Origin: Desulfurococcales archaeon
Lineage (GTDB): Archaea > Thermoproteota > Thermoprotei_A > Sulfolobales > AG1
Direction of reading: 5' to 3'
Assembly (NCBI GenBank): GCA_026990885.1
Contig: JALXCO010000037.1
Coordinates: forward strand, 1 to 6,319
Length of the DNA stretch: 6,319 bases
Under the pieces are notes generated by a model. It was not told where the DNA came from. It saw only the letters and a list, made by a program, of their open reading frames with translations, and did not search any database. The position numbers and the translations under genes were made by a program. Position 1 is the first letter of the stretch, and every line of letters starts with the position of its first letter. This document shows, piece by piece, positions 1 to 5,835 of this stretch.

Positions 1-244
1 CCTTGCGTCAGCAATATTCTTCTCTGTCTTGTTTGTCGATATATTGAAGCTTCCCCAGGATATTCAGGCTGTATTGATGCTTATACCCTACACGCACTCT
101 GTTCTCTCGATACAGAAGTTCGCTTATGGCGATATTGCAGGATCATTTATCCATATAGCCCTGCTGATATCTCTATCTATAGTGTTGCTAGTGTTATCTT
201 CGAGAATACTTAATGAGGAAAAGATGCTGGTGAAGCCTGTTTGA
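1..244 (+). CDS. ABC-2 type transporter permease, C-terminal fragment (5' end outside window)
   Basis: The reading frame is open from the first full codon at position 2 to a TGA at 242-244, giving 80 residues. The TTG at 29 is only an internal leucine codon, so the true start lies upstream of the window. The fragment has a hydrophobic stretch, a short loop rich in P, Y, H and S (around IPYTHSVLSIQKFAYGD), then a strong last membrane helix (roughly 20 residues of I, L, S, V) and a short polar tail ending SSRILNEEKMLVKPV. This pattern of 'PYTH/PFSHP-like loop, final helix, short tail with R-x-x-x-x-E-K-(M/L)-L' resembles the end of NatB-like ABC-2 permeases that form the membrane channel of ABC exporters. 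The family call is inference from pattern; substrate is unknown and the ATPase partner would lie upstream. It could also be another multi-pass membrane protein. Confidence 0.55.
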   Translation, partial: LASAIFFSVLFVDILKLPQDIQAVLMLIPYTHSVLSIQKFAYGDIAGSFIHIALLISLSIVLLVLSSRILNEEKMLVKPV

Positions 245-280
245 ACGTTCACAGGCTAGTAAATGTGTTGGGATGCTTCA

Positions 281-301
281 TTCAGCAATATAGTTGCTGG
301 G
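281..301 (+). terminator. Hairpin in convergent intergenic region
   Basis: CAGCAA (283-288) and TTGCTG (294-299) form a perfect 6-bp stem around a 5-nt loop, extended by two possible G-U pairs at 281-282/300-301 on the + transcript. It sits 37 nt after the stop codon of the permease, between two genes that converge. No T-run follows directly, so it is not a classic U-tract terminator; it may mark or protect an RNA 3' end. Role is inference. Confidence 0.3.
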
Positions 302-362
302 AACGAATCTATAAATCTAGTGATTCCGCTAGGTAACCGAGTTAATGGTTATGGTATAAGCC

Positions 363-371
363 AAAAAATAT
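363..371 (-). terminator. T-run just after aglB stop
   Basis: On the minus strand the aglB stop codon TAA (379-377) is followed within 8 nt by TATTTTTTGG (six T at 368-363). Archaeal RNA polymerase can terminate on short U-tracts without a hairpin, so this is a plausible aglB transcript end. It is only a base-composition signal. Confidence 0.35.
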
Positions 372-376
372 AGGGA

Positions 377-2635
377 TTATTGGTTAGCTGTTTCCATTCT
401 TGGATCGGAAACCAGCTTGAATATGAATACAACTACGAAGTAGTCAAAGTTCCCGTCGGATAGGAACCTGCTCTTGAATACAGCTGCCGGCTTGAAGTAC
501 TTAAATGGAACAGCGGGAACAAAGCTTTCTGCGCCTCCACCGGCTCCCTGCATAACGGTAACGGTGTTTGGAAACGCTATCTTGAGCCCGTTGGACATTA
601 TTCCATACAGTAGTGTTGTATATATGTCGGGGGACCCCCAGTTTGGCTGGATCCTAACTATACCTCTAGCCTGATCTATTTGAACCTTAACGTATCGCTG
701 AGGTCCCTTACCAAGGTTTTCAGGTGTGGGCGGGTTGTTGCCGTATATGTCGTAGTCTATGTCGTAGCCGGCTATCCTGAATATTGCTGATATGCCTTTT
801 GCGGCGTCAGCTAGATTAACTGGGATCACGAATGTCCCTCTCTTGTCCACGGCGAAGGCATCGTATACGAGTATATATGTTTTGTTTGGTTTGACTCTAA
901 AGCTCTCTATAAGCATTCTTGCCGCTTCTGTCTCGTTGTTTGTGGTTAGGATCTTAGCTAGAATAGATATCTGTGTTCCATTTATGGTTGAGCCGTCGGC
1001 TATTGATGGTCTCTGGCCTAGAACAGAGATCCAGTACCCATAGTCCCACCATGCCACTATAACCGAGTCCTCGGTGGTGTTCTCTCTAATCCATTCAAGG
1101 GCGTCTATCCATGCCTCGCTTGGGTTGGCTCCACCTATCCCTGATGTCAGGATCATGGGTAGGTGCCCTCCATAAGCTGGTATGTGGACTGTGTATGCTG
1201 TATATATTTGGGCTGGTATGAAGAGTAGAAGTAGAGCTATGGCTATCATGGGCCCTATTATCGATGGTTTGCGGTAGCTGTATCTCGATCTGATGAATAG
1301 TTTTGAGGCGACGGATACCAATAGAGCTATAAAGGTTGATGAGGCGATGGCCATAATCAGTACCGCGTAGGACAGGAAGTAGCTTATGTTGAAGAGCACG
1401 TAGAGTGTTACTAGAAGGAGTATTGATACATACAGTGATGCAAGGTCTTTCTTTGCGATCAATAGGTATATATTGTATATTATCGACAGGATCGATAATA
1501 TAGTTAAGACACCATAGGAGCTCATTAGCCTTGTTGGATCTAGAGGCTGGTACTCGGCAACTGTAAAGGGTAGAGGGCCTAAGTTATACGTTATCCCAAG
1601 GGCAAGGGCTGCTTTACCGCTCACGCTTATTATTCCCGTTAGTAGCATGGCTACTCCTGAAGCTACCCCTCCTATAACTAGTAGTGTATACGCGAGTCTA
1701 GATCTGTTACCGAGGAACCTGTTGAGTATATAGGCTTTGATCCCTAGAATGGTGAATCCTGCAACAGATATTAAGCCCAGATTCCTATCTAGATAATCCA
1801 GACCATACAGTGGTGTCGCGAGAAAGCTGATCAGTATAGGTATAGACATAGCTAATGTGTTTATAAATAATCTTCTGTCATCTATATTCTTGAATAGTAT
1901 GGGCGTAATTATCAGAGTTAAATATACAACAACATACGTGCCTATATAGAGCCCGCTCGATACAGCCATATATGATATGATAACCCCAAGTATCAGGAAG
2001 TCCCTCAGCTTCATGCTCTTATAGGCCTTAGCGAACATGTATATTGTGTAGGGCAGTATCATTAGCGCCATAGTGTACTTAACAGTGAACCCAGCCAATG
2101 TTCGATCGGCGAAAACAGTTGCGAAAAACGCTGTGGCTATAACTGCAGCAATGCTGCTTCTGCTCAGCTCTCTTGCGGCTAGAAAGATTCCTATCAGGGA
2201 GATCACTGTGGCTATAACTGGGAATATAACCATGTAGTCCATAAGGCGTACTCCAAAAACGCTTAGCGGAAGATATGTGAAGTATATGGTGTACATTAAT
2301 CCTGGTAGCTCGGTCTTCGTGAAGTCCCTGCCCCAGGGATACCAGAACAGCATGGCGGCTGGATTAGGGGGTTTGAGCTCGTAGTATGATAGGGGTCCCT
2401 TTTCAAGCATGTATTTCACTATATAGTATGCCTCGTAGGGGTCAAGCTCATCGAGATATAGGGTGTAGCCATTAGCTATTGAGTTGAGTGCTGGCACGAG
2501 CCTTAGGTATGCGCCTAGAGCTATAGTTGATACCAGCATAATGACTATTATTACCCTGTATATCTTGGGGTTCTCAAGCAGGCTTAATCCCTTGATTCGA
2601 AGGGCGCTATCTACCCTTACGTTTTTTCTCCGCAT
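377..2635 (-). CDS. aglB: Dolichyl-phosphooligosaccharide-protein glycotransferase (oligosaccharyltransferase, STT3/AglB family)
   Basis: AglB transfers a lipid-linked glycan to asparagine in N-x-S/T sequons on the outer face of the membrane. From the chosen ATG (2635) the protein has 752 residues: a short basic N-terminus, about a dozen hydrophobic helices to residue ~490, then a C-terminal extracytoplasmic domain. Visible motifs: first acidic site DELDPYEAYY (about 62-71) after helix 1; YPWGRD (about 99-104); RTLAGF (178-183); TVAE (358-361), the TIXE motif of external loop 5; the hallmark WWDYGY (529-534) followed by IADGSTINGTQI; and a DK-type motif DAAKGISAI (610-618). The second metal motif lacks its usual acidic pair (see findings). 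The frame stays open upstream to an ATG at 2746, which would add 37 residues. I prefer 2635 because the extra codons are AT-rich and lack membrane character, an AGGT lies 9 nt upstream, and family members usually have a short tail before helix 1. The family is certain; the start is not. Confidence 0.95.
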   Translation of the reverse strand: MRRKNVRVDSALRIKGLSLLENPKIYRVIIVIMLVSTIALGAYLRLVPALNSIANGYTLYLDELDPYEAYYIVKYMLEKGPLSYYELKPPNPAAMLFWYPWGRDFTKTELPGLMYTIYFTYLPLSVFGVRLMDYMVIFPVIATVISLIGIFLAARELSRSSIAAVIATAFFATVFADRTLAGFTVKYTMALMILPYTIYMFAKAYKSMKLRDFLILGVIISYMAVSSGLYIGTYVVVYLTLIITPILFKNIDDRRLFINTLAMSIPILISFLATPLYGLDYLDRNLGLISVAGFTILGIKAYILNRFLGNRSRLAYTLLVIGGVASGVAMLLTGIISVSGKAALALGITYNLGPLPFTVAEYQPLDPTRLMSSYGVLTILSILSIIYNIYLLIAKKDLASLYVSILLLVTLYVLFNISYFLSYAVLIMAIASSTFIALLVSVASKLFIRSRYSYRKPSIIGPMIAIALLLLFIPAQIYTAYTVHIPAYGGHLPMILTSGIGGANPSEAWIDALEWIRENTTEDSVIVAWWDYGYWISVLGQRPSIADGSTINGTQISILAKILTTNNETEAARMLIESFRVKPNKTYILVYDAFAVDKRGTFVIPVNLADAAKGISAIFRIAGYDIDYDIYGNNPPTPENLGKGPQRYVKVQIDQARGIVRIQPNWGSPDIYTTLLYGIMSNGLKIAFPNTVTVMQGAGGGAESFVPAVPFKYFKPAAVFKSRFLSDGNFDYFVVVFIFKLVSDPRMETANQ

Positions 2636-2644
2636 TTTAATTAA

Positions 2645-2682
2645 ACCTATACATCTATTTACTGTTGGCCCAATATAATTAT
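2645..2682 (-). promoter_or_regulatory. Candidate promoter and ribosome-binding site for aglB starting at 2635
   Basis: On the minus strand, an AT-rich box reading ATAATTATATT (2682-2672) lies about 40 nt upstream of the ATG at 2635, which would give a leader of roughly 15 nt. That leader contains AGGT (2648-2645), 9 nt before the ATG and complementary to the 3' end of crenarchaeal 16S rRNA (partner GAGGTGATC). The signal is modest and competes with the TATA element at 2764-2773, which would instead suit a leaderless start at 2746. Confidence 0.35.
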
Positions 2683-2763
2683 TATCTGGAGAAATGTTTA
2701 GACTATAGTCTAACTGGCAGCTCCAGATCTTAAGCTCACTATTCATAAACTTTGATATATGAA

Positions 2764-2773
2764 GATATTAATA
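2764..2773. promoter_or_regulatory. AT-rich TATA-like element shared by divergent starts
   Basis: GATATTAATA lies centred about 24-25 nt upstream of the thiolase GTG (2793) on the + strand and about 23 nt upstream of the alternative aglB ATG (2746) on the - strand. This is the spacing expected for leaderless crenarchaeal transcripts in either direction. Purines GAAG directly precede the box on the + strand and could be the BRE, so it most clearly serves the thiolase. No Shine-Dalgarno sequence precedes the thiolase start, which agrees with a leaderless mRNA. Confidence 0.5.
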
Positions 2774-2780
2774 GGTAATA

Positions 2781-2794
2781 ACCTCTATAGAGGT
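2781..2794. repeat. Perfect 14-bp palindrome at thiolase start (candidate operator)
   Basis: ACCTCTATAGAGGT equals its own reverse complement. It begins 8 bp after the TATA-like element and its last two bases are the first two of the thiolase GTG start, so it would cover the transcription start. A further AGGT at 2773-2776 pairs with the left ACCT around AATA, giving three alternating AGGT/ACCT half-sites. Position and symmetry suit a dimeric repressor; the regulator is not identified. Confidence 0.4.
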
Positions 2795-4004
2795 GTCTAA
2801 ATTACTTATTAAATTCAACAACATAGTTATTGTTTCAGCGACCAGAACGCCGATAGGGAAGTTTGGGAGGGGTCTTTCTCAGGTTAAGGCACACATTCTT
2901 GGTGCTGAGGTTATTAAGAGTCTTCTATATAGATCTGGTTTGGATAAGGACCATATAGATCTCATAGTGATGGGCCAAGTTATTAGGGCAGGGACCGGGA
3001 TGCTCACATCGAAGCAGGCGGCAATAACTGCTGGTCTCCCACCCACAATAGACTGCCTTAATGTCGATATGGTGTGTTCATCCTCGATGGCCGCTATAGC
3101 TACGGCAGCACTATACATAGAGAAGGGCGCTGCCTCTCTGGCTATAGCTGGGGGATTTGAGAGTATGAGTCAGGCGCCATACATGCTGGATAGCTCCTTT
3201 AGAAGGGGGGTGCCCCACTTAACATATAGGCGTGTGGAGATTATTGATTCGATGGTGTATGATGGTTTAACTGATCCCTTCAACAATTATCATATGGGGA
3301 AGATCGCTGATCTGTATGCCAGAAAAATAGGTGCGGGCAGGGAGGAGCTGGATCTTATTGCTCTAGAAAGCCATAGAAGAGCAGCTAAAGCTAGGGATAG
3401 CGGGGTATTTTCTAGAGAGATCACACCTATATCTATAACCCTGAACGGTAAAAGGATCGAGCTCGAAAACGATGAAGGTATAAAAGACGATATATCTTAC
3501 GAGAAGCTCTCCAGCCTGAAGCCTGTATTTACGCCAGAGGGGCCGCATACCGCCGGCAACTCGTCCCAGCTAAGCGATGGTGCCGCAGGGGTTATACTGA
3601 CTACATATTCTAAGGCGAAGGAGCTGGGCTTAAAACCTGTGGCGAGGCTTGTTGGCTACGCCTCCGTTGATGTTGATTCAATGCTGTTTCCCTGGGCTCC
3701 CGTGCCTGCGGTTAGAGAGATTCTTGATGGGTTTAAGCTTGACGTGTCGGATATAGATCTTTTTGAAAACAATGAGGCTTTCGCTGTTTCCAGCTATATA
3801 TTTAATAAGGATCTGAAGGTTGAGTATAGCAGGCTGAATGTTCATGGTGGATCAATAGCTCTAGGACATCCACTTGGAGCTACTGGAGCCAGACTACTGA
3901 CGACATTGATAAACGCGCTTAAACATAGAGGAGGTAGAAGGGGTATAGCGTCAATGTGCCACGGACTTGGTGGGGCTACAGCTATCTTGGTTGAACTTCT
4001 ATAG
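2793..4004 (+). CDS. Thiolase family protein, acetyl-CoA C-acetyltransferase type
   Basis: Thiolases condense two acetyl-CoA to acetoacetyl-CoA or run the reverse cleavage; the enzyme is cytoplasmic. The 403-residue length matches the family (about 390-400). Motifs in order: N-terminal IVIVSATRTPIGKFG (11-25); nucleophile Cys95 in NVDMVCSSSMAA; GGFESMSQAPY (120-130); TAGNSSQLSDGAAG (253-266); ENNEAFA (325-331); NVHGGSIALGHPLGATGAR with His359; and second Cys389 in CHGLGGA. All catalytic residues are therefore present. GTG at 2793 is the only reasonable start: a stop lies seven codons upstream, no other good start occurs before the conserved N-terminus, and the TATA spacing suggests a leaderless mRNA. 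No HMG-CoA synthase or DUF35 gene, the usual partners of archaeal mevalonate thiolases, is adjacent. Acetoacetyl-CoA cleavage in a 4-hydroxybutyrate carbon-fixation cycle, fatty-acid oxidation, or acetoacetyl-CoA supply are all possible; the sequence does not decide. Confidence 0.92.
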   Translation: MSKLLIKFNNIVIVSATRTPIGKFGRGLSQVKAHILGAEVIKSLLYRSGLDKDHIDLIVMGQVIRAGTGMLTSKQAAITAGLPPTIDCLNVDMVCSSSMAAIATAALYIEKGAASLAIAGGFESMSQAPYMLDSSFRRGVPHLTYRRVEIIDSMVYDGLTDPFNNYHMGKIADLYARKIGAGREELDLIALESHRRAAKARDSGVFSREITPISITLNGKRIELENDEGIKDDISYEKLSSLKPVFTPEGPHTAGNSSQLSDGAAGVILTTYSKAKELGLKPVARLVGYASVDVDSMLFPWAPVPAVREILDGFKLDVSDIDLFENNEAFAVSSYIFNKDLKVEYSRLNVHGGSIALGHPLGATGARLLTTLINALKHRGGRRGIASMCHGLGGATAILVELL

Positions 4005-5541
4005 AGTTTTGATCCCTAATGAAAATCCCTGAACCAGCTATATGGGTGAGCTTCACATCTATACTGTGTGAGTATCTATAGTCAAATAATATGAAGTCGC
4101 CCACGCACCCCTTATCTATGCATCCCAGAAGTTTCGGCCTCCTAAGTATGCATCCGCCTCCCTGGGTGTATATCTTTAATGCTTCACCAATAGATAGTGA
4201 CTCACCCAGGTTTGGGCCGCCAGGACCCCTAAACAATGCGGCTTTCAACGTTTCATTAGGGTCGTATGGCTCTACTGGCGAGTCGCTGGAGCATGAGACG
4301 CATAGGTCCAGATTCATTAATGTCTTGAACATGTATGCCCTCTTAGATCTTTTTCTACCTAACCTCGACTCTATCCAGAAGTCCGACACAGTAAAGCGTG
4401 GCTGAATGGATACGCCGGGTTTGACTTTCCTTAACAGATCGATGCTCCTATCCGATAAGAGCGATGCATGTTCTATCCTTAAATTTTCAACGCCTCTAAA
4501 TCCAGCCTGATCAGCTGTTTCAAGCACGTAGTCCAATGCTGCATCTCCTATAGCGTGTACAGCTACCTGTAGCCTATACCTCCGAGCTATATCGATTACG
4601 CTTACTAGCTCGTCCCTATCTAGCAGGTTCAATCCTCTATTACCGGGATCATCATTATAGTCTTCATATAGATACGCTGTTCTCCCCCCGAAGCTACCGT
4701 CAGAGAATAGCTTAACGCCCTCAATAACCAGGAACCCATCTACAATGCTCCTATCTAGCTCGCTTATTAGTTTCAGCTCATCCCTGCTTAGATATGCATG
4801 GAGCCTAACATATTTCTTTCTTGTTCTATATAGCTTCTTGGCAAGTTCTATCTCCTTTCTTGATGCGTTCATCATTCCTACAGATGTTACTCCTTTGGAT
4901 GCTAGATCTATCAGGAAGTCCTCAAGTAAATATGTATCACCAATATCTATGATCTCATTGATCTTTCTCATTACATACCCAACCGCATCCTCAACAATAA
5001 CACCGGTGGGCTTACCATCCTGATCTTTAATAATGTATCTATCGAGCTCCCTATTCCCATAAAGCCCGAAATACTCCATAGCTCTCGAGTTAACTACAGC
5101 GATATGGCCACACACCCTAACCAAGACAACGGGCCTGTCACCAGCTACGTCGTCGAGATCGTACCTTGTGGGCATTTTCTTATCTGGAAATCTATCCTGA
5201 TCCCAGCCCCGGCCTAGAATTACTCCTCCAACGGGCTCTGCATTCTTTATTTTTCTTTTCAGGTCTTCAATGCTGTATGTATCTCTAAGATCGATAACCT
5301 TTCTTGATAGAGCTGTTGACCATATATGTATATGTGAATCTATCAATCCTGGGCCTATAAATAGTCCTTCGGCATCTATGATCGTGTCTTCACTACCCAA
5401 ATCTATATTCATGTTGCCTTCACTACCTAGATACGTGACTCTATCCCTCTCTATCACCAAGGTGTCGTAATCCTGGTCAAATACGTATCTGGCATTAGTG
5501 ACCACTATCCTCGATGATGAACCCTTCCTGATCCTAACCAA
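3982..5541 (-). CDS. YtcJ-like metal-dependent amidohydrolase (amidohydrolase family 3)
   Basis: The 519-residue protein has the whole YtcJ-like layout: a small beta domain (1-60), then a TIM-barrel start GPGLIDSHIHIW with metal ligands His70 and His72; GRGWDQDRFP (110-119); DRPVVLVRVCGHIAVVNSRA (135-154); GVKLFSDGSFGGRTA (275-289); VAVHAIGDAALD with His329; RIEHAS with His358; and SSDSPVEPYDP with the catalytic Asp420. The C-terminal part returns to the beta domain (GDFILFD, 481-487). Such enzymes hydrolyse C-N or related bonds in small molecules; the substrate of this subgroup is generally unknown and I do not assign one. No signal peptide is seen, so it is cytoplasmic. The TTG start at 5541 is the first possible start after an in-frame stop (5550-5548) and has GGTGAG 5 nt upstream. 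Its last codons overlap the convergent thiolase gene by 23 bp. Confidence 0.92.
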   Translation of the reverse strand: MVRIRKGSSSRIVVTNARYVFDQDYDTLVIERDRVTYLGSEGNMNIDLGSEDTIIDAEGLFIGPGLIDSHIHIWSTALSRKVIDLRDTYSIEDLKRKIKNAEPVGGVILGRGWDQDRFPDKKMPTRYDLDDVAGDRPVVLVRVCGHIAVVNSRAMEYFGLYGNRELDRYIIKDQDGKPTGVIVEDAVGYVMRKINEIIDIGDTYLLEDFLIDLASKGVTSVGMMNASRKEIELAKKLYRTRKKYVRLHAYLSRDELKLISELDRSIVDGFLVIEGVKLFSDGSFGGRTAYLYEDYNDDPGNRGLNLLDRDELVSVIDIARRYRLQVAVHAIGDAALDYVLETADQAGFRGVENLRIEHASLLSDRSIDLLRKVKPGVSIQPRFTVSDFWIESRLGRKRSKRAYMFKTLMNLDLCVSCSSDSPVEPYDPNETLKAALFRGPGGPNLGESLSIGEALKIYTQGGGCILRRPKLLGCIDKGCVGDFILFDYRYSHSIDVKLTHIAGSGIFIRDQNSIEVQPR

Positions 5542-5552
5542 GTATACTCACC
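5539..5552 (-). promoter_or_regulatory. Ribosome-binding site fixing a TTG start
   Basis: On the minus strand GGTGAG (5552-5547) is followed after 5 nt by TTG (5541-5539). GGTGA matches the anti-Shine-Dalgarno partner of crenarchaeal 16S rRNA. An in-frame TGA (5550-5548) lies inside this site, so the protein cannot start further upstream. Confidence 0.6.
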
Positions 5553-5559
5553 ATTCTTC

Positions 5560-5594
5560 TATTAGCTTTAAATACCGAAACGTTTATTAGCTTT
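5560..5594. repeat. 10-bp direct repeat with attached TATA-like elements in divergent promoter
   Basis: TATTAGCTTT occurs at 5560-5569 and again at 5585-5594, one copy every 25 bp. Copy 1 continues AAATA and copy 2 continues TATATA. Read on the minus strand the copies become TATTTAAAGCTAATA and TATATAAAAGCTAATA, so each carries a TATA-like box on either strand. Copy 1 is about 29 nt upstream of the amidohydrolase TTG; copy 2 is about 26 nt upstream of the winged-HTH ATG. An 8-bp palindrome AAACGTTT (5578-5585) lies between them. These may be tandem promoters or binding sites for one regulator. Confidence 0.5.
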
Positions 5595-5600
5595 TATATA
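5593..5600 (+). promoter_or_regulatory. TATA box of the winged-HTH gene
   Basis: TTTATATA, centred near 5597, is about 26 nt before the ATG at 5623. This is the canonical distance for a leaderless archaeal transcript starting at the A of the ATG. GGGGATC (5612-5618) is a one-mismatch Shine-Dalgarno match only 4 nt from the ATG and would lie upstream of that RNA start. Confidence 0.6.
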
Positions 5601-5611
5601 GATCGTGATCT
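5600..5611. promoter_or_regulatory. Inverted repeat between TATA box and start (candidate operator)
   Basis: AGATC (5600-5604), two bases GT, then GATCT (5607-5611) form a 12-bp inverted repeat immediately after the TATA box of the winged-HTH gene, with a third GATCT at 5615-5619. The position between TATA box and transcription start is typical for archaeal repressor sites. Binding by the adjacent protein is inference. Confidence 0.35.
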
Positions 5612-5622
5612 GGGGATCTAGC

Positions 5623-5799
5623 ATGAGTAGCACAGCAAAAATTTTGGAGGCTCTAAAAAAGAAAGACAAGCTAACACCTAAAGAAATTAGTCAGCTAACT
5701 GGTTTAAACTACAACACAGTTAGAGGAGCACTTAACAGGCTACTTAAGAAGGGACAGGTAAAAAGAGTAGAGAGAGGCGTATATACCCTATCAAAGTAA
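5623..5799 (+). CDS. Small winged helix-turn-helix DNA-binding protein
   Basis: The 58-residue protein consists of one winged-HTH domain and nothing more. Helix 1 is about 2-13 (STAKILEALKKK), helix 2 about 17-24 (PKEISQLT), the recognition helix about 27-40 (YNTVRGALNRLLKK), and the wing QVKRVERGVYTLSK (43-56). It is very basic, which fits DNA binding. The pattern 'LTPKEISQLTGLNYNTVRGALNRLLKKG' is that of MarR-, BlaI- and IclR-like domains, but no effector or dimerisation region follows, so the family cannot be named more closely. A GTG at 5605 in the same frame would add six residues; I prefer ATG 5623 because the TATA box lies 26 nt before it and the GTG falls inside the inverted repeat. 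It is divergent from the amidohydrolase and convergent with NMD3 (27-bp gap). Its likely targets are its own promoter and that of the amidohydrolase; this is inference. Confidence 0.8.
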   Translation: MSSTAKILEALKKKDKLTPKEISQLTGLNYNTVRGALNRLLKKGQVKRVERGVYTLSK

Positions 5800-5803
5800 G
5801 ATA

Positions 5804-5835
5804 AGCTTAAGGAAGCTGTTTAGAACCTATTTTTT
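5804..5835 (+). terminator. Hairpin and T-run after the winged-HTH gene
   Basis: AGCTT (5804-5808) and AAGCT (5813-5817) form a 5-bp stem with a 4-nt loop five bases after the stop codon, followed at 5830-5835 by six T and a further CTTT. The T-run lies inside the lysine-rich 3' end of the opposing nmd3 gene. The short stem is weak; the T-run alone may suffice in archaea. Confidence 0.45.

Noticed and set aside
305..326. Inverted repeat GAATC...GATTC with a TATA-like CTATAAAT in its loop
   Set aside because: Five-base arms around a 12-nt loop are easily found by chance in AT-rich DNA; no gene follows at a suitable distance.
474..1043. Plus-strand ORFs of 66 and 83 codons inside aglB
   Set aside because: They are antisense shadows of a well-supported gene with clear family motifs; their translations show no domain pattern and they have no ribosome-binding sites.
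1285..1350. TGATGAA/TTGATGAG sequences resembling C boxes of C/D guide RNAs
   Set aside because: No matching CTGA D box at proper spacing was found and the sequence lies within aglB coding DNA.
4091..5470. Plus-strand ORFs of 66-104 codons inside the amidohydrolase gene
   Set aside because: Antisense to a gene with all catalytic motifs; serine- and proline-rich low-quality translations typical of shadow frames.
5605..5607. GTG as start of the winged-HTH gene
   Set aside because: It lies only about 8 nt after the TATA box centre, upstream of the expected transcript start, and adds six residues outside the domain.
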